A program made the position numbers and the translations under genes. A model generated the notes under the pieces. The model had not been told where the DNA came from, did not search any database, and saw only the letters and a list, made by a program, of their open reading frames with translations. This document shows positions 5,020 to 5,112 of a stretch of 5,112 nt of DNA, in pieces. Each line of letters starts with the position of its first letter. The stretch's first letter is position 1. Source of the DNA: Firmicutes bacterium UBA4996 (lineage in GTDB: Bacteria; Bacillota; Limnochordia; Darwinibacteriales; Darwinibacteriaceae); assembly GCA_002396805.1 (NCBI GenBank), contig DGYW01000044.1, forward strand, positions 1-5,112. The letters are read 5' to 3'.

Positions 5020-5112
5020 AAAAACACTGGTAGTAGTGGTCTTATTATCCCTTGTTTTGGCGGGAGTTGCCTCAGGTCAGGGATCTATTCACCAGAGACT
5101 CCACAACTTCGT
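5006..5112 (+). CDS. Exported protein with N-terminal signal peptide (partial, runs off window)
   Basis: The ATG at 5006 starts a frame that stays open for 35 codons to the window edge. It overlaps the last 14 bases of the permease gene in another frame, which implies translational coupling. GGAAGGA at 4993-4999 lies six bases upstream. A TTG two codons later (5012) is the only nearby alternative start. The peptide has a textbook Sec signal: a basic start MRLTKK, a hydrophobic core TLVVVVLLSLVLAGV, and a small-residue cleavage region ASGQG, with cleavage likely after about residue 23-24. There is no cysteine at the cleavage region, so it is not a lipoprotein. The mature part visible (about 11 residues) is too short to assign a family. 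Tight coupling to the permease suggests an extracytoplasmic partner of the transporter, which is inference. Confidence 0.72.
   Translation, partial: MRLTKKTLVVVVLLSLVLAGVASGQGSIHQRLHNF

Noticed and set aside
5018..5024. A7 run at the permease/exported-protein overlap as a programmed frameshift site
   Set aside because: The run begins within the permease stop codon, so ribosomes in the permease frame terminate before decoding it. The overlap is explained by ordinary translational coupling.

Overview
The window looks like ordinary chromosomal DNA of a Bacillota-type (Firmicutes) anaerobe. The grounds are the strong purine-rich Shine-Dalgarno sites (AAGGAGG, AAAGGAGG), moderate GC content, tight same-strand gene packing and the protein families. 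The species cannot be named from sequence alone. All supported genes lie on the + strand.

Layout: (1) 1-237 holds a 30-codon relic of a PRiA4 ORF3-like protein (21-113). A 14-bp perfect palindrome follows it at its stop codon, and then a plausible sigma-A promoter for the next unit. (2) 238-3638 is a two-gene sugar unit: a ROK-family sugar kinase (glucokinase type) and a cytoplasmic glycoside hydrolase family 2 enzyme (beta-galactosidase type), 44 bp apart. The hydrolase would release a hexose inside the cell and the kinase would phosphorylate it for glycolysis. No sugar transporter is in view, so uptake must be encoded elsewhere. (3) 3639-3981 is a 343-bp gap that is not empty. It carries a candidate extended -10 promoter, a 5'-end hairpin, a very good Shine-Dalgarno site, a 23-residue single-helix membrane peptide gene too short for usual gene callers, a perfect 6-bp GC-rich hairpin and a Rho-independent terminator. 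(4) 3982-5019 encodes an ABC-2 type export permease without an adjacent ATPase. Its last codons overlap the start of an exported protein that runs off the window (5006-5112).

The most interesting part is 3679-3981: a complete miniature transcription unit, or a leader-peptide/attenuator region, directly in front of the ABC permease. The terminator's 3' arm can also pair with the permease Shine-Dalgarno site, which would be consistent with regulated read-through. That regulatory reading is inference. The promoter, peptide gene and hairpin elements are read directly from the sequence. No CRISPR array, tRNA, rRNA or intact mobile element was seen.
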